Assembly (NCBI GenBank): GCA_016720585.1
Contig: JADKKH010000009.1
Span: 101,092-165,091 of the forward strand
DNA: 64,000 bases
DNA from: Chitinophagaceae bacterium
GTDB lineage: Bacteria; Bacteroidota; Bacteroidia; Chitinophagales; Chitinophagaceae
Direction of reading: 5' to 3'
Positions 62,541 to 64,000 of the stretch are shown here, in pieces. A program made the translations under genes and the position numbers. Every line of letters starts with the position of its first letter. The first letter of the stretch is position 1. The notes below the pieces were generated by a model. It did no database searches and had not been told where the DNA came from. It was given only the letters and a program-made list of their open reading frames with translations.

Positions 62541-64000
62541 AGTATGCCCGGGCAAACATCACCCGCTGAACAGATGGTTTCCCCGTTAAAATACAAGTCC
62601 CGTTTTCCTGCGGGTTATTCAAAGGAATACAACGGATCGTTGCTTTTGTTTTTTCTTTAATGGTCTTTTCCGTTTCGGGAGTCCCATCCCAATGCGCGGA
62701 GATAAATCCTCCTTTTTCATCCAGCAGTTTTTCAAATTCATCCCAGGTATCAGCTGGCGTAATATGTTCATCGCGATAGATGGTTGCTTTGTTGTACATA
62801 TTACGTTGTATCTCCAATAATAATCCATCCACATACTGGGCAATGCCGTCCAATCCCACGATCATTTTTTCTTTGGTATCCCGGCGGGCCACTTCAACCA
62901 CATTTTTTTCCAGGTCCCTTGCACCGAGAGCCAGACGAATCGGCACGCCTTTCATTTCATACTCGGCAAATTTCCAACCCGGCCTGTTATTATCATTATC
63001 ATCATATTTTACCCGAACACCTAAGTTCTTTAGGTTCGCCATCAGTTCCTTTGCCTTTTCATCAATCAATGCTTTTTGTTCATCACCTTTATAGATGGGA
63101 ACAATGACCACCTGCACCGGTGCAATTCTCGGTGGCAGGATCAAGCCCTGGTCATCACTGTGAGCCATCACCAATGCACCTACTAAACGGGTACTCATTC
63201 CCCAACTCGTAGCCCACACATATTCAAGCTGGTTTTCTTTATTGGAAAATTTCACTTCAAAGGCTTTGGCAAAATTCTGTCCCAGGAAATGAGAGGTTCC
63301 TGCCTGTAGTGCTTTACCGTCCTGCATCAATGCTTCAATACAATAGGTATCTACGGCACCTGCAAAACGTTCACTGGCAGTTTTTATACCCCGGAGTACA
63401 GGAACGGCCATAAATTCTTCGGCGAATGTGGCATATACTTCCAGCATTTTTTCTGTTTCTTCGATCGCTTCGGCAGAAGTAGCATGTGCGGTATGTCCTT
63501 CCTGCCATAAAAATTCGGTCGTACGTAAGAACAAGCGGGTCCGCATTTCCCAGCGAACCACATTGGCCCATTGATTGATCAATAAAGGCAGGTCCCGGTA
63601 TGATTTTATCCAATCCTTATAGGTATTCCAGATAATGGTTTCTGAAGTTGGCCGTACGATCAATTCTTCTTCCAGTTTGGCACTGGGGTCCACCACTACG
63701 CCGCCGCCATTGGGATCATTCATTAAGCGGTAATGGGTAACAACGGCACATTCCTTGGCAAAGCCTTCCACATGGGCCGCTTCCTTACTAAAAAAACTTT
63801 TGGGAATAAACAACGGGAAATAGGCATTTACGTGCCCGGTGTCCTTAAACATTTTATCCAGTGCATCGCGCATATTTTCCCAGAGGGCAAAGCCATAGGG
63901 TCGTATCACCATGCATCCTTTTACTGCAGAATAATCTGCCAACTCGCCTTTAATGACAAGGTCGTTGTACCACTGTGAATAATCTGCGGCCCTTGATGTG
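62539..64000 (-). CDS. proS: Prolyl-tRNA synthetase (5' end missing)
   Basis: About 486 residues are visible, to the C-terminus; the N-terminus lies beyond the right edge. The frame is open across 64000, so the ATG at 63942 is internal, not the start. Class II motifs are clear: motif 2 in RPTSETIIWNTYKDWIKSYRDLPLLINQWANVVRWEMRTRLFLRTTEFLWQEGHTAH, motif 3 in SWGMSTRLVGALVMAHSDDQGLILPPRIAP, then the anticodon-binding domain and the ProS-type C-terminal domain ending CILTGKPSVQRVMFARAY. It is the archaeal/eukaryal-like (type 3) form common in Bacteroidota. It charges tRNA-Pro. Confidence 0.97.
   Translation of the reverse strand, partial: TSRAADYSQWYNDLVIKGELADYSAVKGCMVIRPYGFALWENMRDALDKMFKDTGHVNAYFPLFIPKSFFSKEAAHVEGFAKECAVVTHYRLMNDPNGGGVVVDPSAKLEEELIVRPTSETIIWNTYKDWIKSYRDLPLLINQWANVVRWEMRTRLFLRTTEFLWQEGHTAHATSAEAIEETEKMLEVYATFAEEFMAVPVLRGIKTASERFAGAVDTYCIEALMQDGKALQAGTSHFLGQNFAKAFEVKFSNKENQLEYVWATSWGMSTRLVGALVMAHSDDQGLILPPRIAPVQVVIVPIYKGDEQKALIDEKAKELMANLKNLGVRVKYDDNDNNRPGWKFAEYEMKGVPIRLALGARDLEKNVVEVARRDTKEKMIVGLDGIAQYVDGLLLEIQRNMYNKATIYRDEHITPADTWDEFEKLLDEKGGFISAHWDGTPETEKTIKEKTKATIRCIPLNNPQENGTCILTGKPSVQRVMFARAY

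Overview
The window reads as chromosomal DNA of a Bacteroidota bacterium, most likely family Chitinophagaceae (inference). Support comes from type IX secretion parts (PorW/SprE, the plug protein, a type B sorting domain), a TamL lipoprotein, a HYC_CC_PP protein, DUF2452/DUF2911/DUF5362 proteins, DUF4369-TlpA, and TAnnTTTG-type -7 promoter boxes. Nearly every stretch is packed with ordinary chromosomal genes. I see no prophage, insertion sequence, CRISPR array or tRNA. The only RNA gene I can support is the small SRP RNA at about 46.2 kb.

Layout. 1-2.9 kb is a minus-strand metal-handling cluster: a partial outer-membrane protein, TlpA, two HMA proteins (one with a frameshifted Cys-rich tail) and HYC_CC_PP. 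3-6.9 kb holds a putative porin, purine nucleoside phosphorylase and a lipoprotein. 7-8.8 kb has sucC and a GNAT enzyme. 8.9-10.9 kb is a bactofilin/AtpZ/membrane gene string whose last member is fused to a SprT-like protease. 11-17 kb has PorW/SprE, PBP1A and a second GNAT. 17-25 kb has ahcY, a large secreted PKD protein, a thioredoxin, YbjQ and an M48 protease. 25-34 kb has DUF2452, a broken pdxJ, a CHAT-TPR protein, DUF2911 and a DUF4369-TlpA protein.

34.2-41.3 kb is a complete trpE-G-D-C-F-B-A operon on the minus strand. In front of it is an unannotated attenuator: an 18-residue leader peptide with three consecutive Trp codons, a hairpin terminator, a competing antiterminator pairing, and a well-spaced Bacteroidota promoter. 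I consider this the best find in the window. 41-47.4 kb carries a metallopeptidase-like protein, a sugar dehydrogenase, small proteins, SRP RNA, a four-helix protein and transaldolase. 47.6-54 kb has the T9SS plug protein, a LolE-like permease, a TrmH-type methyltransferase, TamL and truB. 54.2-61.9 kb is the MoxR/DUF58/DUF4350/DUF4129 set with SpoIIM and RDD proteins nearby, interrupted by a GxxExxY gene and a 150-bp duplication carrying a scrap of trpD. The window ends inside proS.

Two themes run through the non-coding DNA. Tandem heptanucleotide repeats sit on gene ends, on a start codon and inside pdxJ. Degenerate inverted repeats fill operon gaps, including three within trp. Several genes also look damaged by one-base changes: the HMA tail, pdxJ twice, and possibly the SprT fusion. 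These may be real or may be assembly errors; raw reads would decide.
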